Below are positions 1-6,815 of a stretch of DNA of 15,174 bases, piece after piece. Location of the stretch: NCBI GenBank assembly GCA_964627805.1, contig CAZVLA010000050.1, positions 1-15,174 on the forward strand. Direction: 5' to 3'. The DNA comes from CAZAMI01 sp964627805 (GTDB lineage Archaea; Thermoproteota; Thermoprotei_A; Sulfolobales; NBVN01). The position numbers were made by a program, and so were the translations under genes. Position 1 is the stretch's first letter. Each line of letters starts with the position of its first letter. A model generated the notes under the pieces. It did not search any database. It saw nothing but the letters and a program-made list of their open reading frames with translations, and had not been told where the DNA came from.

Positions 1-94
1 CTCAACAGCACACTCCTACAATAACTAAACAACAACTTAACCACCCACCGACACAAACACCCGCATGCGTTAGAATTACTAGGCATGAACAAAA

Positions 95-375
95 CCTTCA
101 ATTCATTCCTTATTGATACCATATTGGAAAACTTGGTTGGCAAGGTAGGCGGGGTACTCTTTCAATTCATTCCTTATTGATACCCCAGGGAGTCCGCAAC
201 GTCGCATCAACGGTTGTCAAGCTTTCAATTCATTCCTTATTGATACCAATATTTACTGTCAATATCTTCATAATTACACCCGAAAACTTTCAATTCATTC
301 CTTATTGATACGTAGGAAAAAGGACGACCTTAAGAAATGGAAGGCGGTTACTTTCAATTCATTCCTTATTGATAC
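95..375 (-). CRISPR. CRISPR array, 5 repeats, 4 spacers
   Basis: Five 25-bp repeats lie at 95-119, 159-183, 222-246, 287-311 and 351-375. The spacers between them are 39, 38, 40 and 39 bp (120-158, 184-221, 247-286, 312-350). The four right-hand repeats are identical; the leftmost differs at one base (C for T at position 96). Read on the minus strand the repeat ends in ATTGAAAG, the known 8-nt 5' tag of many archaeal crRNAs, so the transcript runs leftward and the leader is on the right. The degenerate repeat at the left, leader-distal, end agrees with that orientation. I saw no match between the spacers and the rest of the window. The repeats show no strong internal palindrome. The tag fits use by the Cmr complex encoded downstream, but pairing of this array with that complex is inferred. 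Confidence 0.97.
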
Positions 376-420
376 CGAATACTTATATACCCCCTTTATA
401 AATAAGGGTTTCTCTTGGGT
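376..420 (-). promoter_or_regulatory. CRISPR leader with TATA promoter
   Basis: This is AT-rich sequence directly abutting the leader-proximal repeat. The self-complementary TATA-like box TTTATAAA lies at 395-402, and a second one (GTATATAAG in the minus direction) at 382-390. Counting about 26 nt leftward from the first box puts transcription start near 373, at the leader-repeat junction. The second box would start inside the first repeat, so the first is the better candidate. The array orientation, set by the crRNA tag and the degenerate distal repeat, independently places the leader here. Confidence 0.75.
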
Positions 421-424
421 TACT

Positions 425-488
425 TCCGCGCGTGACTGCCTTGAAAACACCATTGGAAACAGTCACTAGGGAAGCGATCCACGCGTGA
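425..488. repeat. Inverted and direct repeats beside the leader
   Basis: GTGACTG at 432-438 and CAGTCAC at 460-466 are perfect inverted repeats. TTCC at 424-427 and GGAA at 470-473 can extend the stem after a small mismatch. In addition TCCGCGCGTGA (425-435) and TCCACGCGTGA (478-488) form an 11-bp direct repeat with one mismatch. Their place just beyond the leader promoter suggests a protein-binding or integration-related site, but this is inference; the pairings themselves are read directly. Confidence 0.45.
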
Positions 489-494
489 AACTTC

Positions 495-510
495 CAGAAA
501 TGAATTTCTG
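495..510. repeat. Short perfect hairpin
   Basis: CAGAAAT (495-501) and ATTTCTG (504-510) are perfect reverse complements separated by two bases. The arms form a 7-bp palindrome just outside the leader. No function can be assigned from sequence. Confidence 0.4.
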
Positions 511-790
511 TTCATGTTTTGGGGGTTAGCTTGGTTTGGGTAGGGTTATATGTTTTGTTGTTTCCTTATTAGGCGTAGTTACTAATATCATAGCATGTTA
601 TCCGAACACATAATCATGTAATCAGTATTTTACCCTCATTCATAGTGACTGTCTACCTAGGCGTTAAGAGCTGTTGTAGAACCCTGAGTTACGAGGACGT
701 ACTAAAGGGTTGGGAGTAGAGTGTCTGTTGTGGAGGTTCCTTTCGGTGGACGTAACTGGTGATACGTTAGGACGGTTGCGGCTATTGGGG

Positions 791-1298
791 GTCAGTAACC
801 TATATGAGAGTTACGGTAAGGTTAAGACCCTTAACGGGCTGAGCTTTAATGTAGGAACTATGGAGATCACGGTTTAGTATGATCTAATGGAGCAGATAAG
901 ATCACTGTCCTAAAGATATTTGTTGGGTTCCTCAAGCCGTACTTCGGTAGTATATCGGAGAAGCCCCATCGCCTTCCAGATAATTATTGAGAAGTTCATG
1001 ACGTCCTTTAGGGAGATTGAGTGGATAGTTAGACGCCTTCAGCTTGAGGGATAAGAGGGATGAGTTTACGGGAAAGCTCCCTAAGTGAATTATGCAGAAA
1101 GCCCTAGTCACAGTAGCATTCGCGGTAAAGCCTAAGGTGCTGATCATAAGTGAGCCTATGACTGAGATGTACTCGGGTAAGGAAGTTATCAGATAGTTAA
1201 TGAATTAAATGCAATAAATAAATAGTTAGCTATGTAATCAAGCACTTAGAGAGGAGTTAAAAGGTCAATGTACCTTCAGAACTACTCACGCCTTCTAA
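791..1298 (+). pseudogene. Decayed ABC transporter ATP-binding protein
   Basis: Conceptual translation in changing frames gives successive pieces of an ABC ATPase. Frame 791-877 reads VSNLYESYGKVKTLNGLSF, the typical N-terminus, and ends in a stop. Frame 898-990 reads KITVLKIFVGFLKPYFGSIS, the strand after the P-loop Lys. Frame 998-1054 reads REIEWIVRRLQLEG. Frame 1056-1196 reads KLPK, a stop, then ALVTVAFAVKPKVLIISEP, the signature-to-Walker B segment with the usual Asp replaced by Ser. Frame 1233-1298 reads ALREELKG and then TTHAF, the H-loop region. The Walker A glycines are lost and there are several stops and frame changes, so it cannot encode a working ATPase. A further tail, perhaps to about 1520, is possible but unclear. 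No permease partner is visible. It probably marks old, unselected DNA between the array and the cas operon. Confidence 0.8.
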
Positions 1299-1678
1299 AT
1301 ATAGAGAAACTAAGGAAGGAAAAAGAAAAATTGAGGCAGATATGTAGAATCTTTAGGAAAAAAAGGAAGTCAATGGTAGCTCACGCTGGCTTGAAGCAAT
1401 GTAGTAATTGATGGCGTAGAAGCAGAGGTAGGGATATAGTATATAGAGAGTAACCTTAAGGTAATATTACCTCAACTGCGAAACCCTCAGGAAGATACTG
1501 AAAAACTCCTTAGGGGATAAGTAACTAGTATTAGCACTTAACACACCCCAAACCAGCTACTTAGCCACGCAACAAGGCGGTTAAGTCCGGTATCAGTAGC
1601 CACATTAAACCTTCCCTGCAACCCTTACCTAACCTACCCTCACATAATTAGCGATACTAGTCTATGTAGTTAGACACT
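1299..1678. other. Non-coding or degraded stretch
   Basis: No convincing gene. A 47-residue basic frame (from ATG 1268) and a later frame near 1400-1520 reading LKVILPQLRNPQ could be the eroded C-terminal domain of the ABC ATPase relic, but similarity is too weak to assert. The remainder carries stops in all frames. Confidence 0.4.
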
Positions 1679-1718
1679 AACTTACTGCCTCTTCTTCGCA
1701 TAGTGCAGTAAGTTGTGT
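1674..1718. repeat. Long stem-loop, 10-bp perfect arms
   Basis: AACTTACTGC (1679-1688) and GCAGTAAGTT (1705-1714) are perfect reverse complements around a 16-nt loop. ACAC (1674-1677) and GTGT (1715-1718) extend the stem by four pairs with one bulged T at 1678, giving 14 pairs in total. This is the strongest hairpin in the window. It sits exactly at the start of the unrecognised frame at 1725-1955. It could be a mobile-element subterminal hairpin, a regulatory RNA structure or a terminator. Nothing in the sequence decides between these. Confidence 0.55.
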
Positions 1719-1724
1719 AGTTGT

Positions 1725-1955
1725 ATGAAGAGCACAGTGAAAGGTAGAGACGTATTAATTACGCGTAATTATAGGGTCAATGCGGTTCAGCAGTATTCCA
1801 AAACCGATTATGCTCCTATTTTCATGTTAACGTTCGTATTAATAGTGCTGGACTATGGGGCTGATGCCGTGGGAGCATTAGAGATAAGTAAGGTAGTTAA
1901 GGGGACACAGATCTTCAAAGTACTACTGATTTATCACGGGACTCAAGTTTATTAA
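1725..1955 (+). CDS. Unrecognised short frame, possibly a relic
   Basis: The ATG at 1725 opens a 76-residue frame; an in-frame TTG at 1713 would add four residues but lies in the hairpin arm. The centre is hydrophobic (FMLTFVLIVLDY) and the end reads LLIYHGTQVY before a TAA. That ending faintly recalls the HGTQFY segment of integrase-core transposases, and a further open stretch after the stop would fit an eroded gene. The likeness is too slight to name a family. It lies in a decayed region, has no clear ribosome site and may be chance. No neighbour helps to interpret it. Confidence 0.25.
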   Translation: MKSTVKGRDVLITRNYRVNAVQQYSKTDYAPIFMLTFVLIVLDYGADAVGALEISKVVKGTQIFKVLLIYHGTQVY

Positions 1956-2032
1956 GAGAGTAAGGCTACTTGATCTTAAGGTGATAAGATTTGATACAGA
2001 GATGGGGGCTTGTCACCGTAATTACGCGCCTA

Positions 2033-2116
2033 AAACTATACATGAGTATAAGTTCATCCCAGATTAAGGCTGTGTTGTCCTCTTCATGAAGAATATAAAT
2101 CTTAAAGGTGTGTGCC
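2033..2116 (+). promoter_or_regulatory. Candidate cmr operon promoter and ribosome site
   Basis: TATA-like boxes occur at 2033-2040 (AAACTATA), 2046-2052 (GTATAAG) and 2094-2100 (TATAAAT). The last would place the start of transcription near 2123, downstream of the cmr4 start, so one of the first two is more likely for the operon. They would give a leader of roughly 40-55 nt. AAAGGTG (2104-2110) is a Shine-Dalgarno-like site spaced for the TTG at 2117. Confidence 0.4.
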
Positions 2117-3199
2117 TTGCCACAGCGTGTATATCCCTCGAGATACGACTCCGGGGCCCTCCTGATAGCGGCAGCAGTTACGCCAATACACGCTGGTGCT
2201 GGGCGTGGCTACGGAGTAGTGGATCTTCCTATCCAACGTGATGCAATGGGTTATCCGGAGATATGGGCTTCAAGCATTAAGGGAGCACTTAAGACTTACT
2301 TACTAAGGATCTTCAGTAACGATGATAATATGCTAAAAGCAGTGCGGGGATTCTTTGGTAGCGAACCCGAGGAAACACCTACAGTCCCTGGCTTAGCGAT
2401 GCTGCATAACCTCGTCCCTCTAGCTGTCCCAGTACCTAGCATAACTCATGGCTTCCTATACGTAACAACACCTTATCTGCTAGCACGCATCAAGAGTTAT
2501 ATCGAGATCGTTGAGACGTACCCGGCTAACCATAGCCTCGCTAGTGGGAAGCTATATGATGAGGTAAAACAGATTGTAGAGGAGGCGTTCCAGCTAATTA
2601 CGAGATTAAAAGACGATAAGGCCGCTACCTTAAGCAACCTCGGCGATAAGGTAGCTTTAGGGACTATGGAACTTGAAGTTAGTAAACACCAAAGTATAAG
2701 CTCTACTAACAAAGCTAGCAACCAGAAGAGCACTAAACTCGATGATCTCCACCCACTTTACCAGGTGCGTAAAATCCGAGAACACCTAGTTATAGTAGAC
2801 GATAAACTCGGTAAGACCTTAATAGAATTCGCAATTCAGCGGGTATACCGTGTACGCCTTGAGAGAGGCACCAAGACCGTAGAGAGAGGAGCGTTATGGA
2901 GTGAAGAATACCTGCCCCAAGGAACACTACTTATAGGACTAATGGTGTGGCAGAACCCAGCTGAGATCATAGAGCTAATAAAGAAACAAGCAGAGAGAAA
3001 GGGTGGAAGAGAAAGTAAGGAATACAGTCAGTTCATAGACCCTTACAAATCCTTAAAGAGTAATCTTTGGAAACTCCTTAATTTACTAAATCAGAAGTAC
3101 ATAATTGTAGGAGGCAAGGAAACTATAGGTCGAGGTATCTTAAAGTTATCCATCGCATCCTCCAGTACTACAAATACTACAAATAGAGGTAAGGGTTAG
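2117..3199 (+). CDS. cmr4: Cmr4, Cas7-family backbone and target RNase
   Basis: Cmr4 polymerises along the crRNA and cuts the paired target RNA every six nucleotides. With the start at TTG 2117 it is 360 residues, a little longer than usual. The first glycine-rich loop HAGAGRGYG (25-33) runs into VVDLPIQRD. Asp36 there aligns with the catalytic Asp26 of Pyrococcus furiosus Cmr4, so cleavage activity should be intact. SSIKGAL (52-58), FFGSE (79-83), LVPLAVPVPS (99-108) and GFLYVTTPYLL (112-122) are characteristic, and the C-terminal G-loop GGKETIGRG lies near 332-340. TTG 2117 is preferred over GTG 2108 because GTG 2108 falls inside the GGTG ribosome site. It is the first gene of the operon. 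Csm3 of type III-A is the alternative family, but the VVDLPIQR motif and the Cmr neighbours exclude it. Confidence 0.93.
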   Translation: MPQRVYPSRYDSGALLIAAAVTPIHAGAGRGYGVVDLPIQRDAMGYPEIWASSIKGALKTYLLRIFSNDDNMLKAVRGFFGSEPEETPTVPGLAMLHNLVPLAVPVPSITHGFLYVTTPYLLARIKSYIEIVETYPANHSLASGKLYDEVKQIVEEAFQLITRLKDDKAATLSNLGDKVALGTMELEVSKHQSISSTNKASNQKSTKLDDLHPLYQVRKIREHLVIVDDKLGKTLIEFAIQRVYRVRLERGTKTVERGALWSEEYLPQGTLLIGLMVWQNPAEIIELIKKQAERKGGRESKEYSQFIDPYKSLKSNLWKLLNLLNQKYIIVGGKETIGRGILKLSIASSSTTNTTNRGKG

Positions 3200-3200
3200 T

Positions 3201-3206
3201 AGGTGA
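3201..3206 (+). promoter_or_regulatory. Ribosome site deciding the cmr5 start
   Basis: AGGTGA is complementary to the archaeal 16S 3' end and ends five bases before TTG 3212. The apparent GTG start at 3203 lies inside this site and is therefore unlikely to be the real start. The same arrangement recurs at cmr4 and csx1. Confidence 0.5.
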
Positions 3207-3211
3207 GGATA

Positions 3212-3946
3212 TTGAGTAGCAATTACATATCAAAAGCCCTTGAATTCATTTTAAAGCTAAACAATGTATGCGTTGAATTAAGTTGTGAGTGTGCTAAGGT
3301 ACTGAAAAGTGGTGGTATGAGTGAGGAGGAAGCAGCGAAGAGGTTTAGTGGGGTATGCGGAACAGCCATAGCTAGGAGAGCAGATGACGCCCCCCAACTC
3401 CTGTACAGCATAGGGTTAGTACCTACATTAACGTTATTCATGTCGAAGGTGGATTGCTGGCTTACTACAATTCTTCTAACAGAGTATCTAATCGACTCAT
3501 CTGCTACAGCAGAGAAACTGATCGAGTGGGTAAGTAAGTACTCGGAGGCTGAAACAGAGAGCAAAGCATCGCGGCACAACTTAAGTAAGGATAGCGCACT
3601 TAGGGAGAGAAACCGCATCTACGCCTCGGTTATGAGGACATTGTGTAGCGAATTCACAGCTAGGTCTTCAGCAGGTTACTCCGCAATTCTTAGTGTGATC
3701 CTGGCGTATCTTCACTCACTAGGGGAGCTTAATGGAGACGTAGTCATTAGCATCAAGGATGTAGTAGAAAGGATTGAGAATAAGAAGCAGGTAGCTCAGC
3801 AGACGGTATTCGGCTTCGCTGCAAACTTAGCTAATTACTTGCTAGACCTCCATAAATCGAGAGAAGCAACGGTAACTCACCGCGTAGCGCCATTCTTGCT
3901 TGAGTTTAAGAAGCTAGCTCGGTCGATACTAGAGAAGGAGAGATAA
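3212..3946 (+). CDS. cmr5: Cmr5-like small subunit (Cas11), enlarged
   Basis: Cmr5 is the helical small subunit that lines the inner filament of the Cmr effector and contacts target RNA. The diagnostic segment is ARRADDAPQLLYSIGLVPTL (54-73) followed by TLFMSK (74-79). It matches the Cmr5 pattern of a basic helix, a proline, a hydrophobic 'GL' turn and a helix ending in SK. The whole protein reads as alpha-helical. At 244 residues (247 from GTG 3203) it is well over the usual 120-170. The surplus lies mostly in a charged middle part (about 115-140) and a helical tail (about 150-240). It starts 12 bases after cmr4 ends and is followed by cmr1 after 13. Position and fold pattern support the call, although sequence conservation in this family is low. 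Confidence 0.78.
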   Translation: MSSNYISKALEFILKLNNVCVELSCECAKVLKSGGMSEEEAAKRFSGVCGTAIARRADDAPQLLYSIGLVPTLTLFMSKVDCWLTTILLTEYLIDSSATAEKLIEWVSKYSEAETESKASRHNLSKDSALRERNRIYASVMRTLCSEFTARSSAGYSAILSVILAYLHSLGELNGDVVISIKDVVERIENKKQVAQQTVFGFAANLANYLLDLHKSREATVTHRVAPFLLEFKKLARSILEKER

Positions 3947-3959
3947 TAGGGGATCTATT

Positions 3960-5831
3960 ATGGAAAGCATCCAGGAGATAGACCCAAGTACTATTAAGTG
4001 CATGAGAGACCCAATCTTCGCGGAGCTTAAATTCATTAATGCCACGCCTTGGTGGGGAGGTAGGCAGACACCCAAGACAGTCGTCTGCATGGATGAGCAA
4101 TGTCAAGAAATCTACTACTCCATGCCTAGTTCATCAAGCATTAAGGGAGTCATAAGGTACTTATTAAGACTAACAGTAGCGTGCTTAATACCTAATGACG
4201 AACTTAATCGTAAGGGATATGAGGCATGCGAGCTATTCCCTCACGGTATTATTGATGAATTTCCGCGCGATGCACCAAGTCTACTAGAGCTGATATTCGG
4301 TTCGTCAGACAGAGTTAGGGGGAGACAGGGCTTAATAGGTATTGATGTTGAGGCAAGGATTAGGGATGAATGTCATCCATTGTACATTAGCCTGAATACT
4401 ATAAAGAGAATTATAGATACCAACGACTTAAAAATGCTTGAGATTGAAGGCGCGAGGATCTTGCGTGATGATGTAAGGAATTTAAGGAGTTGTATAGATA
4501 AGGATATACAAGAATTCTGCCAACTAATTACTATACCACGTATTAGACTCATGTTGCAGAAGTACGAGAAAGATGCTGATGCTAAGGAAATACTTGAGAG
4601 ATTACCTATTCGTGAGAACTGCGTGGAGCTTTATGTAAGGCTATCGTTATTCAGGAACTACTTAATCCTTAATAGGAATACCATAAAGTTACCTATTACA
4701 TTCATAGAGCTACTAAAAACCCTAATTACATACTTACTAGTATTCGGATTAACTATTCATGGTCTAGGTAAAGCGACTTCAAGAGGCTTCGGGAAGTTCG
4801 TACTAAGTGATGTTACACGATTTGATGTAACTAATGATGAAGCAAGAGAATTCTTACATAGACTCAATACTTCTTTAAGAAACTTAGACATAAGATCCAT
4901 TGAGAGATTAGTAGACAAGATAATTAGCCTTACTAAGTCACTTACGAATGAGTACCTTAGGATTCTGGGATTAGATAGAGAAGTAAGTATTGTCCCACCA
5001 TGTAACATAGTTAATGTACCTCGATTATGCAATATTAAGTTAAGTGTTATAGACGAACCCGTGCATCCCTGCCCCGTAGCACAGAAGGAAATGATTCGCA
5101 AAGGCAATATAACAGATGATGCAAAGAATTGGTGTAGGGAAGGCGTTAGGAACAGAAAAAGTGCTCGGGTAAATGAATGTACGGCGTGCAATAAGGTACT
5201 GAAGGCTCTTAGCGCGATAGGGAAAGCCTGTCTAAAGAGTACATGGAAAATGCACAGTGGAGAGGATCCGAGAGAACCAGGATTCAGCTACCACACGTGG
5301 TGTTTGGGCTTACCGAGGTTAGTCAATGATTCAAGTAGTGGATGGCTAACAGGGTATATAGTAGCTCACCTGGGTATTTTAAGTAGGAATAATTGCAATC
5401 GGATCAAATCTCACGTGAGCAATTGGTGCGTAGATTATTACTCCCTAAAACACGCGATTGATAATAGGGAGCTTAAGAGGTGGAGATCACCGATTATATT
5501 TACACCTTTAATAGGTACCGATAACAAACTCCGAATAGCTGTTCTGTACTTCAAGACAAAGGATTTGGAGAGCCTGATTAAGGGGATACCCACTAGGGAA
5601 GGAGATATAGTAAAGATCGTGCATGTCGGGATACATCGAACTTGTAAAAAGCATCACGTTATAGATCTTCAGGATGGCATTAAGAAGCACTGCCAGACAA
5701 TTAACTCGTCATGTGGCTCAGAGCATGTAGGGGTAACTTCTCACGTGGAGAATACGGTATCCATTAGAGACGTTAGTGATGTGTGCGATGTAGCATATAG
5801 CTGGGTTAAGTGGTTACTAGGAGGTGACTAA
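3960..5831 (+). CDS. cmr1: Cmr1, Cas7-like cap subunit with long C-terminus
   Basis: Cmr1 sits at the 3' end of the crRNA in the type III-B effector and helps capture target RNA. The RAMP features are clear: NATPWWGG (27-34), SSSIKGVIRYLLR (58-70), LIFGSSDRVRGR (111-122) and a glycine-rich loop GLGKATSRGFGKF (268-280). Later SYHTWCLGLPR and RSPIIF (near 509) also suit crenarchaeal Cmr1. The 623-residue length is far above the roughly 340 of P. furiosus Cmr1. The extra 300 or so C-terminal residues are rich in Cys and His, including Cys371, Cys392, Cys407-x2-Cys410 and a KKHH stretch, which hints at metal binding. ATG 3960 follows a weak GGGGAT site. The next gene begins three bases after the stop. 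Cmr1 versus another Cmr RAMP is supported by Cmr4, Cmr6 and Cmr3 being assigned to other genes. Confidence 0.87.
   Translation: MESIQEIDPSTIKCMRDPIFAELKFINATPWWGGRQTPKTVVCMDEQCQEIYYSMPSSSSIKGVIRYLLRLTVACLIPNDELNRKGYEACELFPHGIIDEFPRDAPSLLELIFGSSDRVRGRQGLIGIDVEARIRDECHPLYISLNTIKRIIDTNDLKMLEIEGARILRDDVRNLRSCIDKDIQEFCQLITIPRIRLMLQKYEKDADAKEILERLPIRENCVELYVRLSLFRNYLILNRNTIKLPITFIELLKTLITYLLVFGLTIHGLGKATSRGFGKFVLSDVTRFDVTNDEAREFLHRLNTSLRNLDIRSIERLVDKIISLTKSLTNEYLRILGLDREVSIVPPCNIVNVPRLCNIKLSVIDEPVHPCPVAQKEMIRKGNITDDAKNWCREGVRNRKSARVNECTACNKVLKALSAIGKACLKSTWKMHSGEDPREPGFSYHTWCLGLPRLVNDSSSGWLTGYIVAHLGILSRNNCNRIKSHVSNWCVDYYSLKHAIDNRELKRWRSPIIFTPLIGTDNKLRIAVLYFKTKDLESLIKGIPTREGDIVKIVHVGIHRTCKKHHVIDLQDGIKKHCQTINSSCGSEHVGVTSHVENTVSIRDVSDVCDVAYSWVKWLLGGD
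5820..5827 (+). promoter_or_regulatory. Strong ribosome site for cmr6
   Basis: GGAGGTGA is a full match to the archaeal anti-Shine-Dalgarno core and overlaps the last codons of cmr1. It lies seven bases before ATG 5835, implying translational coupling of cmr1 and cmr6. Confidence 0.65.
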
Positions 5832-5834
5832 GTA

Positions 5835-6800
5835 ATGTCTTCTACACGGAGTAAAAATATACTGCAACTCATTGAAGATGAATATATCATAAAGATACTA
5901 AGATGTTGTATTAATAATAGGGAGTGTGACCTAACGAAGAATATTCAGGAGCACAGACAATCGTTCATTAAGAAGATCATAAATCACTACCGATTAGTTA
6001 ACCTAAGTACCCGCTTTAACTTAGTTAAGAAGATTACCGAGAACGTAGTAGAGGCACTAAGTTCCTTAGGGTTCCAAACGTTAATCATAGATGCGCGCCT
6101 CCGTACACAGGCCCTCTTTGGTGCGTCACAAGGGGTATTGGAGTCGGTCTTTGAGGTAGGTATGTCGTGGGACTATATACTGGACTTACCCTTAATACCT
6201 TCCTCAAGCGTTAAGGGTGCAGTGAGGGGTACTCTTGAACAGTTATTAAGAAGCGAGTATGACATTCCTAGAACTAATAAGGAATGCAACAATTGCTTGG
6301 AGTACGTGAATATACTCTTCGGTACAGGAGGTCACGAAGGCTGGACTGGTCTTCTGTTGTTCTTTGATGCTTACCCCTTAACTATCAAGAACAGCAGTGG
6401 TAGGTTGCTAGAGCCAGACATTATCTCCCCTCACTACATGCATGGTACTGAGGTAGTGCGTTTTGAGAGGTTAGTTGAGCCTGTCCCCGTACCTCACGTG
6501 TCGATTGCTCCTGGCGTGGTGTTTAGGTTCATCGTAGCTGCTAAGCCTACTGAGGAGGTTGAGGAAGCTTTGAATGGCTTAATGAGGTGCTTTGGTAAAA
6601 ATGCGAAGACTAGCTTAAGATCGAAGATTGCCTCACTCCTAGCAACGGTGTTCCGTTACGGTATCGGGGCTAGGACTAGCCGTGGGTATGGGAAATTCGA
6701 GGTGGATCGGATGGAGATAAGGATTGGTGAGAACACGTCGCACACGCCGATTTTCCTTGAGTCAACAACTCAACCATTAAGAAAAGAGAAAGGGACCTAA
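5835..6800 (+). CDS. cmr6: Cmr6, Cas7-like subunit
   Basis: Cmr6 is the Cas7-family subunit next to Cmr1 at the crRNA 3' side of the effector. The 321-residue protein has a helical N-terminus of about 80 residues, as is normal for Cmr6, and then FEVGMSWDYILDLPLIPSSS leading into VKGAVRG (126-132), a very typical Cmr6 segment. LLLFFDAYPL, DIISPHYMHG and RLVEPVPVPHVSIAPGVVFRF follow in the usual order. GIGARTSRGYGKF (276-288) is the C-terminal glycine loop. Length and motif order match the family. The ATG has the best ribosome site in the operon, and the gene ends 15 bases before cas10. The pair CNNC near residues 152-155 is of unknown importance. Confidence 0.93.
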   Translation: MSSTRSKNILQLIEDEYIIKILRCCINNRECDLTKNIQEHRQSFIKKIINHYRLVNLSTRFNLVKKITENVVEALSSLGFQTLIIDARLRTQALFGASQGVLESVFEVGMSWDYILDLPLIPSSSVKGAVRGTLEQLLRSEYDIPRTNKECNNCLEYVNILFGTGGHEGWTGLLLFFDAYPLTIKNSSGRLLEPDIISPHYMHGTEVVRFERLVEPVPVPHVSIAPGVVFRFIVAAKPTEEVEEALNGLMRCFGKNAKTSLRSKIASLLATVFRYGIGARTSRGYGKFEVDRMEIRIGENTSHTPIFLESTTQPLRKEKGT

Positions 6801-6815
6801 AGGAGGTGTGAGGAA

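Noticed and set aside
120..350. Self-targeting spacers within the window
   Set aside because: Reading the four spacers against both strands by eye showed no extended match; a computed search would be needed for certainty.
932..1147. Minus-strand 71-codon frame
   Set aside because: It is the antisense shadow of the ABC ATPase relic, which is clearly legible on the plus strand.
4757..5191. Minus-strand 144-codon frame inside cmr1
   Set aside because: Composition is Ser/Leu-rich as expected of an antisense shadow, and the plus strand encodes recognisable Cmr1 here. The same applies to the other antisense frames within the operon.
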